From the NCBI RefSeq assembly GCF_000485905.1, contig NC_022664.1:1488001-1552000 (forward strand): 64,000 nucleotides of DNA, in the 5' to 3' direction. The position numbers and the translations under genes were made by a program. This document shows, piece by piece, positions 63,152-64,000 of this stretch. The stretch is from Spiribacter curvatus (GTDB lineage Bacteria > Pseudomonadota > Gammaproteobacteria > Nitrococcales > Nitrococcaceae). Within the stretch, counting starts at the first letter, position 1. Each line of letters starts with the position of its first letter. The notes under the pieces were generated by a model. That model ran no database searches and was not told the origin of the DNA. It was given only the letters and a program-made list of their open reading frames with translations.

Positions 63152-64000
63152 CGCAGCTTCAACGTCGCGAGGCCGATCAGCACCAGCACAACCGAGATGA
63201 TCCAGAACCGCACGATCACACGGGGCTCGGGCCAGCCCTTGAGCTCGTAGTGATGGTGGAGCGGCGCCATGCGAAAGATCCGCCGACCCGTGCGCTTGAA
63301 CCAGACCACCTGAAGCATCACCGACACGGTCTCGGCGACAAACACGCCGCCCATGATGAACAGCACGATCTCCTGGCGGACCACCATCGCGATCATCCCC
63401 AGCGCCGCCCCCATCGCCAGCGATCCGACATCGCCCATGAAGACCTGCGCGGGATAGGTGTTGAACCAGAGAAACGCCAGCCCGGCCCCGACCAGTGCGC
63501 CGACCAGCACCGTCAGCTCGCCGGCGCCGGCGACGTAGGGAATCGCCAGGTAGTCGGCGAAATTCACATTACCGCTGACATAGGCGAAGATCCCCAATGC
63601 CCCGCCCACCAGCACGGTCGGCATGATCGCCAGACCATCCAGTCCGTCGGTCAGATTGACCGCATTGGAGGCCCCGACCACCACCAGCCAGGTCAGCGGG
63701 ATCAGCAGCGCCCCCAGCGGGATGGCGACCTCTTTGAAAAAGGGCAGGATCAGCGTTGTCTGCACAGGTGCGGCCGCGGTTGCGAACAGCACGACGCCAG
63801 CGATGATCGCGACGGCACTCTGCAACAGCAGCTTGCTTCGTGCCCGCAGCCCCTCGCTGCTCCCGCGGGTGAGCTTCAGCCAATCGTCGGTCCCGCCAAT
63901 CGCACCGAACGCCAGCGTTGTGAGCAGCACCATCCACACGAAGCGATTGGTCAGATCTCCCCAGAGCAGGGTCGCCACTGCGATACCCACGAGCATGAGC
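63148..64000 (-). CDS. mraY: phospho-MurNAc-pentapeptide transferase, 5' end outside window
   Basis: Membrane enzyme transferring the MurNAc-pentapeptide to undecaprenyl phosphate (lipid I). The 284 visible residues lack the N-terminal 75 or so; the frame is still open at base 64000, so the ATG at 63996 is internal. Catalytic Asp motifs are GGTDDWLKL and [13 protein letters not shown], with APLHHHYE near the end. The order mraY-murD-ftsW-murG-murC matches the standard dcw cluster; murE and murF should lie outside the window. Confidence 0.96.
   Translation of the reverse strand, partial: LMLVGIAVATLLWGDLTNRFVWMVLLTTLAFGAIGGTDDWLKLTRGSSEGLRARSKLLLQSAVAIIAGVVLFATAAAPVQTTLILPFFKEVAIPLGALLIPLTWLVVVGASNAVNLTDGLDGLAIMPTVLVGGALGIFAYVSGNVNFADYLAIPYVAGAGELTVLVGALVGAGLAFLWFNTYPAQVFMGDVGSLAMGAALGMIAMVVRQEIVLFIMGGVFVAETVSVMLQVVWFKRTGRRIFRMAPLHHHYELKGWPEPRVIVRFWIISVVLVLIGLATLKLR

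Overview
The window is a 64 kb piece of a GC-rich gammaproteobacterial chromosome. Gene content and order (pst-pho operon, large Mrp-type Na+/H+ antiporter cluster, murJ-ribF-ileS-lspA-ispH, rplU-rpmA-obgE-proB, pilBC-coaE-zapD-yacG, secA-dciA-lpxC, ftsZAQ-ddl-mur) suggest a halophilic member of the Ectothiorhodospiraceae, possibly close to Spiribacter. This placement is an inference from recognised proteins; no 16S gene is present.

Layout. 1-1924 (+): the end of argD, then argF. 1921-9167 (-): phoB-phoR-pstSCAB-phoU, with a Pho box in front of pstS and a perfect 30-bp palindrome between pstS and pstC. 9292-16690 (+): a ten-gene Mrp-like antiporter operon with an unusual order, three NuoL/M-like proton-channel subunits and a small membrane protein of unknown role. 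16722-29544: a low-GC island of about 12.8 kb inserted in the 3' half of a tRNA-Thr(CGT) gene and bounded by 45-bp direct repeats (44/45 identical). 29619-41971: two minor pilin genes, ispH, lspA, ileS, ribF, murJ, rpsT, proB, obgE, rpmA, rplU and ispB. 41980-46732: tRNA-Pro(CGG), pilB, pilC, coaE, zapD, yacG. 46729-64000: a MutT-ThiE fusion, argJ, secA, dciA, lpxC and the division and wall cluster ftsZ, ftsA, ftsQ, ddl, murB, murC, murG, ftsW, murD, mraY (cut by the window end).

The island is the accessory part. It carries a tyrosine integrase beside the tRNA, a serine recombinase with its own repeats and terminator, a ribbon-helix-helix regulator overlapping a small gene, several unrecognised genes, an HUH-like (Rep or relaxase-like) gene behind a cluster of hairpins, and a complete hsdMSR type I restriction-modification operon. 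The hsdR gene contains a run of nine G that could make it phase-variable. A 768-bp 5' piece of tuf (EF-Tu), with host-like GC and its own ribosome-binding site, is spliced between two broken island genes: a small acidic ORF and a GIY-YIG (T5orf172-like) gene. No CRISPR array, rRNA or recognisable insertion sequence was seen. No stretch longer than about 300 bases lacks a gene.

How it works together. The flanks are housekeeping functions in tight operons, many with 4-base ATGA overlaps. The island looks like an integrative element that paid its way with a restriction system and later decayed by recombination in its middle.
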